The position numbers and the translations under genes were made by a program. A DNA stretch of 64,000 bases from the NCBI GenBank assembly GCA_022984795.1, contig JALIHJ010000076.1:1-64000 (forward strand), read 5' to 3'. Position 1 is the first letter of the stretch. Each line of letters begins with the position of its first letter. The notes under the pieces were generated by a model, which saw nothing but the letters and a program-made list of their open reading frames with translations, made no database searches and was not told where the DNA came from. The stretch comes from Fabrea salina. Its lineage: Eukaryota; Ciliophora; Heterotrichea; Heterotrichida; Fabreidae. This document shows, piece after piece, positions 49,747-60,540 of the stretch.

Positions 49747-50412
49747 ATGGTAGGGTTTACTTAGTCACCAAGAATTCGGAACTGCCTCACTTCCAATCCA
49801 CCAAAAGCGCTGTTCCAGAACAGGCACAAAACCCACTGCTTTCAAACCACCGCCTAAAAGGAAACCCAAGCAACCCCCTTTGAAGTTCCAAGCTGTCCAA
49901 GACGAAGACGGACGCGTTTCTTGCAGACGCTGTGGAAGGAAGTTCGCCCCTGATAGAATCACCAAGCACGAAACAGTTTGCATAGGACCTATTAACCAAA
50001 ACCCCAAAAAGCTTCTTCCTGTTGCAAAGAAGAAACCAGTTAAGTCTGGAATGCCACTTTGGAAACAACAGCACCTGGACTTCATCAACTCAGTGCGCTA
50101 CGCCAAAAGATGGACCGAGTTGAAAAGAAGGGAGGCGACCTTAGAAAAGTCGCACCTCCTCCCCAGTTCCACGATCCTACCCAGCACTACAAGCAGTGTC
50201 CTTACTGCTCTCGAAGGTTCAACCCTGATGTTGCCCAAAGGCACATTCCTAAGTGTAAAACCACCATCAACAAACCCAAACCTCCTCCCAAAAGCAACCC
50301 CAGACCCCAAGTCAAGCCTGTGAAGCCTTCGCCCCAAACTCGGTGTAGGGTTTGCCGCAAACAAATCTCAGTCAATGCACGAATCTGTGGATCTTGCGGA
50401 GCTAGGCGATAA
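49747..50412 (+). CDS. ZC2HC1: ZC2HC1-family zinc-finger protein
   Basis: Two C2HC fingers: CRRCGRKFAPDRITKHETVC and CPYCSRRFNPDVAQRHIPKC, with the family linker WKQQHLDFINSVRYAK between, then a Pro/Lys-rich stretch and a C-terminal CRVCRKQISVNARICGSCG ribbon, as in animal ZC2HC1A/B. The likely start is ATG 49747-49749, followed at once by a 15-nt intron. The frame slips in the A-run at 50103-50107 (one A short) and once more between 49765 and 49880; both are probably sequence errors. The exact function is unknown; ciliated-cell expression of relatives suggests a ciliary link. Confidence 0.75.
49750..49764 (+). other. Candidate 15-nt intron right after the start codon
   Basis: GTAGGGTTTACTTAG, directly after ATG, ending in an in-frame TAG. 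It matches the MFS intron at 12 of 15 bases, including GTA, TTTA and TTAG blocks. Confidence 0.65.
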
Positions 50413-50440
50413 AGTAATAACCATATTCTGTTATTATCTA

Positions 50441-53400
50441 ATGTTTGAAGACTTGTTTATTGAAGAGGGAGAAGAGGACTACATGGTTCTGTCAAGCGAA
50501 GCTCCTAGACACTCCAACTTAGCAGAAACCCAACCAACACCTCCTAACCCCAGAGGCTACTCTAGTTTGTGTGGACTCTACAACCAAGGCACTACCTGCT
50601 ATCTGAACTCAGTGATCCAGTCCATGTTTATGACTCCTGAGCTCAGGAAAGCCGTGTTTGAGCTTCCACTTTGTGAAGGCAACTTAGAAACCCCCAGCAA
50701 CTGGGTGCCTTCTGGACAGAAGCGAGAAATCTTGCTGGCCTTACAAAGACTTTTTGTGGAGATGCAAACTTTAGACGTAAGTGCTTTGTCCACACAAGAC
50801 CTGACTGCTAGTTTCAGGTGGACAGGTGACGAAGTGCTTATTCAGCACGACGTGCAAGAACTCAGTAGGGTTCTTTTTGACGCTATTAACCGTTCACTGA
50901 GCGGCACTCCTTACCAAGACTTGATTTATAACTTATACAAAGGAACTGCTTGCAACCAAATCATTTGCAAAACCTGTGGAACTATCAGGGAGATCGAAGA
51001 GGAGTTTTGGGACTTGTTGCTTCAAGTAAGTGGGTTTTCTTCGCTTACTCAGAGTTTAAGGTCCTTAGTGAAGTTTGAACTGCTGCACGGAGACAACCAG
51101 TACTTCTGTGAAGTCTGCAACTCCAAAAGCGACGCTGAAAAAGGCTACAAGTTAAAACAAATACCACCTATTCTGACTTTTTCACTGAACAGGTTTGAGT
51201 ACGACCTTCAAACTTTAGAGCGCAAAAAGGTAACTAAGAAGTTTGAGTTTCCTTTGGAGTTAGACATGCAGGAGTTCCTAGGTCAAGAGTCTAAGTACGA
51301 ACTGTTTGCTGTAGTCATTCACATTGGAAGTGCGCACTCAGGCCACTACCATGCTTACATCAGAGACTTACTAGGAACTGGAGTTTGGGAGCCAGTTACA
51401 GAAGAGTCTAAAGAATTCCAAGACTTGCAAACTGAACTCTCTAACGAAGAACTGCACCAAAACTGGTTTGACTTCAACGACACATCTGTGACTCCCATTA
51501 AATCAGGAAAGATTCCTAAGCAGTTCGGAGGCCAAACCGAAACAGCTTACATGCTTATTTACAGAAAGGCTTCCCAAAACACCACTGCAGAGTTGCCTAG
51601 GGTTCCAGAGTACTGGGAACCTGTAATTGAGAACCTAAATCAAACTTACAAAAAGTCCCGCGAAGAGTACGAGGAACTTAAGAACTGGATAGAAGTCCAG
51701 GTCCAGCCAGCAGAGTTGTTTGCCTTTGAAGATGGACTTGTGAGGTACCTGGACACTCAAACTAAACTTACGGACCAAGGAGTTTCTGTCAAAGCCAGAG
51801 TTAGCTTTACTGTTTCCGAGTTCAAAGCCAAGGTCCAAGAACTGTTTCCGAAGGACTTGCTTTGGAATAACTACTTTTTGGTGGAGGGAATTCCCTTGAG
51901 CAACAAGTACTTCCACTTAATTAGGAAAATTGACTTGGAAGAAACAGTGTCTTTGCAAGAAGCTAACTTCAGTCACAAGTCCTGCTTTTTGCTGGTGCCT
52001 TTCAGTCCAGACCCAAATGTAGCTGTTGCGCTGGAAAATATTGGAGAAGAGCACGAACCCATCACCATTAACTTGGTGGTGTTTGACGAAAAGCAGCCCA
52101 TCACAGTCAACAAAGGCTGGACTGTGGAGTACTTGATGCTGAAAGTAATGGAACTCTCAGGGCTCTCTCCAGACACACAAACACTCAGGATGCTCAAAGG
52201 CTACAGTGAGGACAGAGACATCTTTCCCAACGAATACAGCAAAACCCTCCACAGCTTAGGGTTCTACCACTCAATGAAACTGAGTGTCAAACTTAAAGAA
52301 GAAGAGTTCCCTGGACTCCCAGCAGCACAGTCTGAGTCCAGCGATAAAGTAACAGTGCTGGCTAACTACGAAGAAGACCCTAACAACGTTGTCCAGCACT
52401 GGGTTTCTCTCAACTCAAGAATCAAAAACCTGGTTAAGGAACTGAAGGAAGTTTTTGAGTTGCCCAACAACCAACCTGTAAGACTTAAGTCACACATCAG
52501 AAACGCTTACTTCACCCAAGAAGAAATGAACCTTAAACTCAAGAAAATCGAAGAGTTCGACGACGGAGGCTACAGAGTTACTGTGGAAAAGGGAGAACCG
52601 CCCCACACGGGGGAAATGGTGCTCCAGATAGCTTTTGAACCTGACGAAGACCCCAAAGAAATATTTGTGTCTCCCAAAGACAAGTTTTCAATGATAAAAC
52701 CCAAAATTGAAGAAGCTTTAGGGATTGACATGAAAAACTACAAAATTTACAGAACAGACTGGCTCAGAGAACCCATTTCGGTGCTTAAAAACGAAGAACA
52801 AACACTCCAAAAAGCAGTGCTTAAAGACGCTGATCTTCTACTGATAAAGCCTTTAGACGAAGTGCTTGCTACAGAAATGGTTAAGTTGAACCTGTTCATC
52901 TCAAGAACAGGAACGCCTGGAGACTGCAAACCCTTAGCAGACATTTCAGTTAACGAAGAAACAACCTTAGCTGAACTCAAAGAACAAGTTTTTAACCTGC
53001 CTGAAGTCTACCAAGAAGACAAAACTCCCAGTCAAATACGCATTAGGGAACGCACCAACACTTACTGGTTCGGGAAGGTTTACAGAGAAGACTCTAAGTC
53101 ACTTAAGAAACTAAACATAGGCTTCGGAGCAACTTTAGTAGTGCAGTTACTCAACTCTCCAGACACTTCTTCCCAAACAGCACTTCACTTGTTCGTGGCT
53201 GAAAGACTTGTTGAACAAAAAGAGATTGGACCCATGGTTAGTTGTGTTTTTGAAGGAGGACCCACACCCAACGTAGACAAACTTTACAAGTTCTGCCTTG
53301 AGACTCTTGGCAAGGACTGGAACCTCCGGGATGTTACTTTGGCTAAGTTCATTGCCCACAAGTTCGAGTGGCAAGTAATTGAGGACCAAAGAGACCCATC

Positions 53401-53665
53401 TGAAAAGGGGTCTTTGCTTAACCAAGTTAAGGCTGCCAGAAGTGCCCAAGGCATCTACAACCTGCGTAAAGGACCCTTCCAACTCAAGGACGGGGACCTA
53501 ATTGCGCTTAGAAACGAACAACTCAACATTTCTGGCCAGGACGACTTTCAGTGCGTGAGTGACAAGAAGAAGAAGGAAGAGTACCTTAAAAACAAAAGAG
53601 AACAACACGAAGAAACTGCTCCACAAAGACCTGAACGAGCAATCAAGATCGGCGACTTTAACTAA
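50441..53665 (+). CDS. USP40: Ubiquitin-specific protease USP40-like
   Basis: 1074 residues from ATG 50441 (MFEDLFIEEGEEDYMV). The Cys box GLYNQGTTCYLNSVIQSMF, QHDVQEL, the zinc-ribbon pair (CKTCG, CEVC), the His box FAVVIHIGSAHSGHYHAYI and the Asp in WFDFND are all intact, so it should be an active deubiquitinase. The long C-terminal part contains several ubiquitin-like folds; the end (LRDVTLAKFIAHKFEWQVI, then LKDGDLIALRN and a final IKIGDFN) parallels USP40 rather than USP47. It starts 28 bp after ZC2HC1 on the same strand. Confidence 0.9.
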   Translation: MFEDLFIEEGEEDYMVLSSEAPRHSNLAETQPTPPNPRGYSSLCGLYNQGTTCYLNSVIQSMFMTPELRKAVFELPLCEGNLETPSNWVPSGQKREILLALQRLFVEMQTLDVSALSTQDLTASFRWTGDEVLIQHDVQELSRVLFDAINRSLSGTPYQDLIYNLYKGTACNQIICKTCGTIREIEEEFWDLLLQVSGFSSLTQSLRSLVKFELLHGDNQYFCEVCNSKSDAEKGYKLKQIPPILTFSLNRFEYDLQTLERKKVTKKFEFPLELDMQEFLGQESKYELFAVVIHIGSAHSGHYHAYIRDLLGTGVWEPVTEESKEFQDLQTELSNEELHQNWFDFNDTSVTPIKSGKIPKQFGGQTETAYMLIYRKASQNTTAELPRVPEYWEPVIENLNQTYKKSREEYEELKNWIEVQVQPAELFAFEDGLVRYLDTQTKLTDQGVSVKARVSFTVSEFKAKVQELFPKDLLWNNYFLVEGIPLSNKYFHLIRKIDLEETVSLQEANFSHKSCFLLVPFSPDPNVAVALENIGEEHEPITINLVVFDEKQPITVNKGWTVEYLMLKVMELSGLSPDTQTLRMLKGYSEDRDIFPNEYSKTLHSLGFYHSMKLSVKLKEEEFPGLPAAQSESSDKVTVLANYEEDPNNVVQHWVSLNSRIKNLVKELKEVFELPNNQPVRLKSHIRNAYFTQEEMNLKLKKIEEFDDGGYRVTVEKGEPPHTGEMVLQIAFEPDEDPKEIFVSPKDKFSMIKPKIEEALGIDMKNYKIYRTDWLREPISVLKNEEQTLQKAVLKDADLLLIKPLDEVLATEMVKLNLFISRTGTPGDCKPLADISVNEETTLAELKEQVFNLPEVYQEDKTPSQIRIRERTNTYWFGKVYREDSKSLKKLNIGFGATLVVQLLNSPDTSSQTALHLFVAERLVEQKEIGPMVSCVFEGGPTPNVDKLYKFCLETLGKDWNLRDVTLAKFIAHKFEWQVIEDQRDPSEKGSLLNQVKAARSAQGIYNLRKGPFQLKDGDLIALRNEQLNISGQDDFQCVSDKKKKEEYLKNKREQHEETAPQRPERAIKIGDFN

Positions 53666-53709
53666 CGAACTTTTGGTAATAGTTAAACTGGTGTATCTGA
53701 CATATTTTA

Positions 53710-55367
53710 ATGATTTGGCTGTTGCTAGTTGGAGTTTGTCTAGGTGATGAAAAGACCCACACTTACACTAAAGGAGAGGAAGTGGTTCTTTGGTTCAACA
53801 AGTTAGCCCCTGTTAGCAACCCCCAAGAAACTTATAGTTACCAAGAAGTGCCGCTTTGCACCGGCAGTAAGAAAAAACACCTTTACTCCTTAGGACTAGG
53901 TGAAGCTTTGGAAGGCAACAAACTAACAGATAGTGGACTGGACATCCAGTTCCTTGAAAACACCCACAAACAAAGGTTCTGCACCAAAAGGCTTCTGGAC
54001 TCTGAAGTTTCCAATCTTGCAAGTATGATTGCAAGGTCTTTTTGGCTGCAAATGTACATAGACGACTTGCCTATTTGGACAGAACTAGGGAAAGTTGACA
54101 AGTCGACAGGGGACGTTTACATATTTACTCACTACAAAGTGTTGATATCTTTTAACCATGAAAACATCATACAAGCCCAAGTCCACCCTGACTCTTTGCA
54201 GAAGATTTTTGACGCAAAAACCAAGTCAGGTGTTTTAAGTTCACTGGAACTGCACTACTCAGTTTCTTGGCTGTATACAACTATGCCTTTTTCCAGAAGG
54301 TTTGAAACTTACCTAGACCCGGGCTTTTTCGAAAACAACATCCACTGGCTTTCGATTCTGAACTCCTTGCTTATGGTGCTGGTGCTTTGTGGAACTGTAG
54401 GACTCATTGTTTGGAAGACTGTTAAAAAAACTCTTCTTGGGAAGACTTAGAAGACTCTAACTTTTGGAAGAAAACTGCAGCTTTAAAACCTCCTAAGCAC
54501 CTGGAACTGTTCACAGGACTCTACAGTTCTGGAGCCCACATACTAGGAGTGGCTTGTGTAGGACTGGGGGCTTGTGTAGTGCACCCTATGTACGCCCAAA
54601 GAGGAATGCTAACAAGTATTTTGTTGGCAGCTTATACTCTTTTAGGTGTGCTGGGGGGGTATGTTTTTTCTTACTTTTACTGCAGCAACGGAGGCACTAA
54701 GTGGGCAGCCACTGGGCTTTACAGTATGTTTTTGTTTCCAAGTGTAGGAGTGCTGAACTGGTTTCTGTTGCCTAACGCAATTTGGGTAGTTGCTGGAGTT
54801 GGAGTGTTTTACGTTCCCTTGTTTGTAGTTGGTGCTGTGGTTGGACGTGTTGTTTCAGTTAGCATTCCAACTAAGAAGCACTCCTTTTTGCCTTCTCCTT
54901 CAACTTTAACTACTAAGCCTTGGTACTCCAGTCCGGGGTTTTTGGTGGCTTTTGGAGGAGTGCTACCTTTTGGGTCGATTTCAGTGGAAACTTACTTTAT
55001 TTTTACATCTTTTTGGAATTACAAGTTTTACTATGTTTACGGGTTTGCAGTGTTGGTGTTTTTGATACTGGTTCTGTGTTTAGTTTGCGTTTCGATAGTT
55101 GCCACTTACATTACTTTAAGCAACGAAGACTACAGGTGGCACTGGGCGAGTTTTTTGAGCAGTGGAAGTGTAGGAGGTTACCTTTTGCTTTACTCGTGTT
55201 ACTACTACTTGTTCAAAACCCAAATGGAAGGTTACTTGCAGACTGCTTACTACTTCGGAGCCACTGGAGTTCTGAGCTTTGCCACATTTTTGGTAGCAGG
55301 AGCAATCGGGTACTCTGGGTCACTTTTGTTCGTCAACAAACTATTTAAGGACGCAAAGAATGACTAA
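53710..55367 (+). CDS. TM9SF3: Nonaspanin TM9SF3-like protein
   Basis: Signal peptide (MIWLLLVGVCLG), then a lumenal domain typical of TM9SF3 (GEEVVLWFNKLAPVSNPQET, FWLQMYIDDLPIW, YSVSW, DPGFFENNIHWLSILNS), then nine membrane helices with PPKH, LPFGSISVETYFIFTSFW and YYVYGF motifs, ending GYSGSLLFVNKLFKDAKND. These proteins sort membrane cargo in Golgi and endosomes. The frame breaks once at a seven-A run (54424-54430): one more A restores the family sequence WEDLEDSNFWKK, so it is probably a homopolymer undercall. Confidence 0.9.
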
Positions 55368-55378
55368 CTTAATAATAA

Positions 55379-56335
55379 ATGCTTAGCCGACGCGGAAGTG
55401 CAAGTCCTTGTCAGGATGTGATTTTCGAAGCAGCAGAGGACCTTTACAGCAACGCTACTTTAGTTTTCACAAAAGGAGCCCACAAAAGAATCCAGTTGAC
55501 TCGGCCTCGAGTAGCTTCCTCGTACTGTTACGAGTTCTGTGGAATGGTAGGCGTTCCCTTTTCAGCTCTAAGGTTCACTCTAGACTCAAGGCCTCTCAAC
55601 ACAGAGTCTTACTTGTTAGGACCTTGTATCATTAAAGTCCACCACTCCTGTGACATCCTCCAGAGTTCACAAAACTCACTCCAACCTGCTTTGCTTGACT
55701 TACTGAGCACTGGACTCCAAGCTGACGTGCAAATCAAAACCCGGGACTCTGTTTTTTACGCACACAAGTGCATCTTAATGTGCAGGTCTGCTAAGTTCAA
55801 AGCTATGTTTTCTAACTCCATGTCTGAAGCTGACACTTGCTTGGTGGACTTGGTTGAGACAAGTTCTTTTCTCTTTGACAAGTTACTTAAGTGGATTTAC
55901 ACAGGAAGTGCCATTATGCCTGAGAACTGGTCAGAGGTTTGTGACTTACTCGTTATGGCAGACGAATACTTCTTAACTGACTTGAAGATGCGCTGTGAAG
56001 AAGACTTAGTTTCTAAGCTCAGACCTGACAACTTAATTGAACTTATGGTTATTGCTCACCAACTGCCCTTGCTCAGCAATACACTCATTAACGAATGCAA
56101 AGAAATGTTTGTGAAAGAATTCCCCAAAATCCGGGACTCCAACCCCAACTTAGAAGAAATGATCAGTTCTGTTCCTGGACTCATGACTGAACTCTTTTCT
56201 AGGTTCCACAGAGTCTCCAGCAAAGCCAGGAAGAGAAGAGTGACTTTCCGGATCAACGAAGACATAGTAGACACTCTAGACGACGTGTCGACAATAAACT
56301 CAGGGTACTCCTCCACAGCTAGTTCTTTTGCGTAA
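55379..56335 (+). CDS. BTB/POZ-BACK protein
   Basis: 318 residues. A basic N-terminal region of about 100 residues is unassigned. The BTB domain spans about 115-215 (ADVQIKTRDSVFYAHKCILM, FKAMFSNSM, LLKWIYTGS), followed by BACK-like helices. Such proteins dimerise and often recruit cullin-3 ubiquitin ligases. The C-terminal tail is Ser-rich. Start ATG 55379 follows TTAATAATAA. The TAA stop abuts the stop of the convergent channel gene. Confidence 0.85.
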   Translation: MLSRRGSASPCQDVIFEAAEDLYSNATLVFTKGAHKRIQLTRPRVASSYCYEFCGMVGVPFSALRFTLDSRPLNTESYLLGPCIIKVHHSCDILQSSQNSLQPALLDLLSTGLQADVQIKTRDSVFYAHKCILMCRSAKFKAMFSNSMSEADTCLVDLVETSSFLFDKLLKWIYTGSAIMPENWSEVCDLLVMADEYFLTDLKMRCEEDLVSKLRPDNLIELMVIAHQLPLLSNTLINECKEMFVKEFPKIRDSNPNLEEMISSVPGLMTELFSRFHRVSSKARKRRVTFRINEDIVDTLDDVSTINSGYSSTASSFA

Positions 56336-57472
56336 TTAATGTATTATAGAGATTTCGTCAGGGAACTCCAGTTCTACAGAAATGCTCTTCATAGACTCCA
56401 CCCACTTCCTCCAGTAGTCCAGAATCTTCTTTTTTTGCCTGTCTTCCATGATTAGCAACCCCAAGGGAACTAGTTGTTTGTCTAGGCGAGTTTTCTTTTT
56501 CTGAGTTTGTTGAGTTTAAGAACTACTTCATGTTCTTTTTGGTTTATGTAGTTCTTCACGCCTCTGTTTGCTCCTTTTTTAACGTTTCTGCCGAAATTCC
56601 TTTTAAAAACTGCGTAAAGCACGTCGTTATAAAACAAATACCCTTCTGAATTCACTTTTAAGTCCATAGCTAACAACACCTTCCAAACTGCTTCATAAGG
56701 CTCATCTGTGGTTACTCCTAGTTCGGAGCCTACTTCGTACATAAGTTCAGGAAGTTTTTTGTAGTGAATTACGCACTCTTTTGTGGGTTCTGAGTTAGCT
56801 TTCCAAGCAGTTTTGAATTCCTTACTGAGGGCCACAAACACTCTAAAAATGCTTTCGGGGTTCGTTTTGTAGTCCTCGTAACTCTGAACTACTACCATCA
56901 AAAAGATGTTTAGCATGATGAAACTAGTCATCATCACAAAGCTTAAAGTAGACTAAGCACACTGAGTAACTTCTGTGCTCCATAGTGTCAAACATCACAT
57001 GGTGCCAGTTTTCTCCAGTAGCAACTCTGAAAAGGGCCAGCACTGCCATTCCGAAGTTGTCGAAGTTAGTGTACTCGTCCAGCTCCTTACCTCGGACTCC
57101 GTAAAACAAGTGGGCACCTAAGATTGAGTAAATGATCAGTATTAGTGTAAAGATCGACAGCACGTTTAAAATCCCTGGAAGGGAGTTGTAAGCTACGATT
57201 GAGATTCCTTCAATTGAATTGAACAGCTTCGCAGCCTTAAACAGTCTGAAAGCCCTGAAAGTCCTCAAAGCCAAAAGCAACTGAGGTCCTACCCGAATCA
57301 TTTCGGTTTCTTCCCCAATTGAGTAGTTCAGAATTAAGTCCACCACTGAACAAACCACCACAAACAAGTCTAAGGAGTTCCACTTTTGCTTGAAGAACTT
57401 TTTAAACCCCAACCCAATCACTTTGATGACTACTTCAGAAACCAACACAAAAGTAAAGGCCAAGTTCAGGAG
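56336..57472 (-). CDS. Cav/NALCN-like voltage-gated cation channel, C-terminal part only
   Basis: The last repeat of a four-domain channel: S2-S3 (SVVDLILNYS), S4 with spaced arginines (LLLALRTFRAFRLFKAAKLF), S5, a pore loop ALFRVATGENWHHVMF and S6 (FIMLNIFLMVVVQSYEDY), then a cytoplasmic tail with an EF-hand-like fold. The pore Glu in ATGENW is the calcium-selectivity position of Cav channels. The frame breaks near 56941 and near 56495, both repairable by one base in short runs. The last 38 codons end in TAA 56336-56338. The N-terminal three-quarters are missing: the gene is cut at the telomere array. Confidence 0.8.
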
Positions 57473-58077
57473 TAACACCCTAACACCCTAACACCCTAAC
57501 ACCCTAACACCCTAACACCCTAACACCACCACCCTAACACCCTAACACCCTAACACCCTAACACCCTAACACCCTAACAACTCAACACCCTAACACCCTA
57601 ACACCCTAACACCCTAACACCCTAACACCCTAACACCCTAACACCCAACACCCCACACCCTAACACCCTAACACCCTAACACCCCAACACCCTAACACCC
57701 TAACACCCTAACACCCTAACACCCTAACACCCTAACACCCTAACACCCTAACACCCCTAACACCCTAACACCCTAACACCCTAACACCCTAACACCCTAA
57801 CACCCTAACACCCTAACACCCTAACACCCTAACACCTAAATACCCTAACACCTCTAACACCCTAACACCCTAACACCCTAACACCCTAACACCCTAACAC
57901 CCTACCCTAACACCCTAACACCCTAACACCCTAACACCCTAACACCCTAACACCCTAACACCCAAACACCCTAACACCCTAACACCCTAACACCCTAACA
58001 CCCTAACACCCTAACACCCTAACACCCTAACACCCTAACACCCTAACACCCTAACACCCTAACACCCTAACACCCTA
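57473..58077. repeat. Telomere array (CCCTAACA)n
   Basis: About 75 units of an 8-bp repeat, C-rich on the plus strand, with scattered irregular units (CCACCACCC, CTCAACACCC, CTAAATACCC, CCTACCC) of the kind raw long reads give. A C-rich plus strand belongs at the left end of a chromosome, so it caps the sequence to its right (58078 onward), not the truncated channel gene to its left. CCCTAACA is a heterotrich telomere sequence. Confidence 0.95.
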
Positions 58078-58118
58078 TGCATCAAGAACTACCAATCAAG
58101 TTAATCAAGAATTCACAA

Positions 58119-59453
58119 TTAAATTAAGTTAACTGACCACATAATGAGTATGGCCTTTTAGTTCTTGAGTCTTGTTGCCTGTAGAGAGGTCCCAAACTTT
58201 CACTGAATAGTCTCCATTGCCATCTCCAGACACCTGGGTACTTGTCGTCACTTGATAATGACTGAAAGTACTGCTCCAGTCTGTCCTTCTAGTACTTGAG
58301 TAGTTTCTCCAGAAGTCAGACTCACACTCTGATGGTTTTGTCATAACTTCCTGAGACTCACAAACTGCTCGTCACTTGAAATAAAGTAACTGACCAGACA
58401 TAACTACCATGTCCTTTCAGCACTCTAATCAGGTCTCCAAAGTAAGACTCCACACTCTAACAGTGCAGTCATCACTCCCTTTATATCAATGTATTGGTCA
58501 GTCTTGAAATGGCCACTGACCAGACACAATTACTATGGCCATGAAGGACTCTAATCACTTCTCCAGTAGCTAGACTCCACACTCTGAGTTCCGTCATAAC
58601 TACCAGAGACAATATTGGTCCTGGTAGAAATGGCCAATGAACTAACACAACTACTATGGCCTTTGAGAACCTGAGTGGTTATTCCAGAAGCTAGACTCCA
58701 CACTCTAAGTGTTTTATCTCTACCTCCCAGACACAACCCACTCGCCATCACTAGAAATGGCCACAGAGTATACCCAACTACTATGCCCCTTGAGTACTTG
58801 GGTTACTTGTGCAGTAGCTAGACTCCACACTCGAATGGTGGAATCATGACTACCAGACACTAGTATCTCTTTCTTAAGAGACACAGCAACTGATCTGACA
58901 CATCCAGTATGGCCTGTAAGCACTCTAGTCTCTCCATCTTCTCCCAAATCCTTATGGTCTTATCGTTACTACCCGGATATAACCACAGGCTTTCTAGAGA
59001 GTACTTGGGGTAGTTGGTCTTTAGTCTCTAATTGTTGGTGGAGAGTTGTTTCTTGGGACTCAGCAACTTGGTTTTCTAGGCTTGGAGTTGGTTGTTGAAG
59101 CCCAGTTGGTTGATTAGTTGCTCGAAGGTGTATTTGGATCTGACTTGATTGGACTTGTTGGATGGTTGAAGCAATGTTGATTGGGAGTCAAGTAGGTCAT
59201 TTTTGAGTTGTTTGAGTAGAGCGTTGCTCAGAAGTCACTCTCTCAACTTCTGAGACAATGAGAGTGCTTAGTTGGATGACTTCTTTTTCTGGCGGGAAAT
59301 CATCCTCAGCACTTCATTCACTTGATCACTTTCAGTCAGAGGATTAATAGGGTGACCTTGAGTAACATGACTGGCAACTATATACCACACAACAACTCTC
59401 CACAACTACACTTGGAAATAGCTTGGCACTTCGAAGGACAGTTGGCTTTGCAT
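58119..59453 (-). pseudogene. Copy of WD40 gene 19-1359, disrupted
   Basis: Same gene in the right-hand copy, broken into several frames by small indels. The start ATG (59451-59453) and stop positions are recognisable. Likely sequencing errors rather than biological decay. Confidence 0.8.
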
Positions 59454-59847
59454 TATAAATGGGAGGTGGAAAATGGTGGTAAATTTAGGGGCAGCAATTA
59501 AGTTTTAGGGAGTAAGAAATCTAAGTATGAGATACGTTAGTGACTAGTTCTAACCAACAACAGCTTGAGTAAGAGCAGAACACTAATCTACCACGTAGTG
59601 CTTGAAGCAGACAAACAAAACCAAACAAATAGGTAAGAACAATGTCAACACTATCTTCAACTAGAAAGAAGAAACAAACTCAATGAAGAGACTTATGAAA
59701 ACAGAATTCACTCAGAAACAACTTGCATGAAGTCGATAAATTACACCCCAATCCGCTCCATAGACTCACATGAAGTAATGGTTACTACTAAACAAGATTG
59801 AAGATTTATGCATCATTCAAGGGGCTTATGTTTTACAATGAGAACCA

Positions 59848-60382
59848 TTAATTAATTCTTCGGATCAATTCCTGTACTAGCGCTTCGAGTCTTTGAACTG
59901 CTTCCTTTACTTCCTGGATCGCTTCACGGTTTTCTTTGAATAGCTCTACGGTTTTCCTGGATCGCTCTACTGTTGGCTTGGATCGCTTCACGATCTTCTT
60001 GAATAGCTCTACCGTTGGCTTGGATCGCTTCACGATTTTCTTGGAATAGCTCTACCGTTGGCCTCAATAGCTCTACGATTTTCTTGAATTGCCCTTCCGT
60101 TGGCCTCAATAGCTCTACGGTTTTGTCGAATAGCTGCACTATTAGCTTGGATAGCTACACGATTGGCTTGAATAGCTGCACTGTTAGCTTGATAGCAGCA
60201 CACGGTTGTTTTGAATCTCTAGCGTTTGCTTCTATCGCTCTGGAGTTCCCTTGCACAGCCCTTGATATACCAAAGATCTCTGAAGGTATAGTGCCTTCTT
60301 TAGTGACCTCTCTAGTCATATTTTTTTTTTCTTCAGATGAAAACTCACTTGAAGACTTGGGAGACTGTGTGCTATCTTGCAT
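59848..60382 (-). pseudogene. Copy of Ile/Asn heptad protein, disrupted
   Basis: Start ATG 60380-60382. The heptad array is one unit pair shorter and broken by single-base indels compared with 1758-2291. Confidence 0.8.
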
Positions 60383-60540
60383 TTATAAGCAAGGATTAAT
60401 CAACTAGGGAAGAATGCATAACGCGCCATTTGAGACAAGCTTAAAATGGTATCTTTACTGAGTATCAACACTTGAAAAGGAGACTCAAAGACAAGCTAGT
60501 TGAATCAACAACAACACCTATTTCACAGGTATTCCAAGAT

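Noticed and set aside
54421-54450. Programmed -1 frameshift at the A7 run in TM9SF3
   Set aside because: The zero frame reads GTT AAA AAA ACT, which is not a canonical X XXY YYZ slippery heptamer, and adding one A restores the family sequence. A homopolymer undercall is simpler.
56920-56970. 19-nt intron in the channel gene
   Set aside because: GT..AG spacing fits the frame, but the sequence does not match the 15-nt consensus, and removing one base in TTTAAG restores the S6 helix directly.
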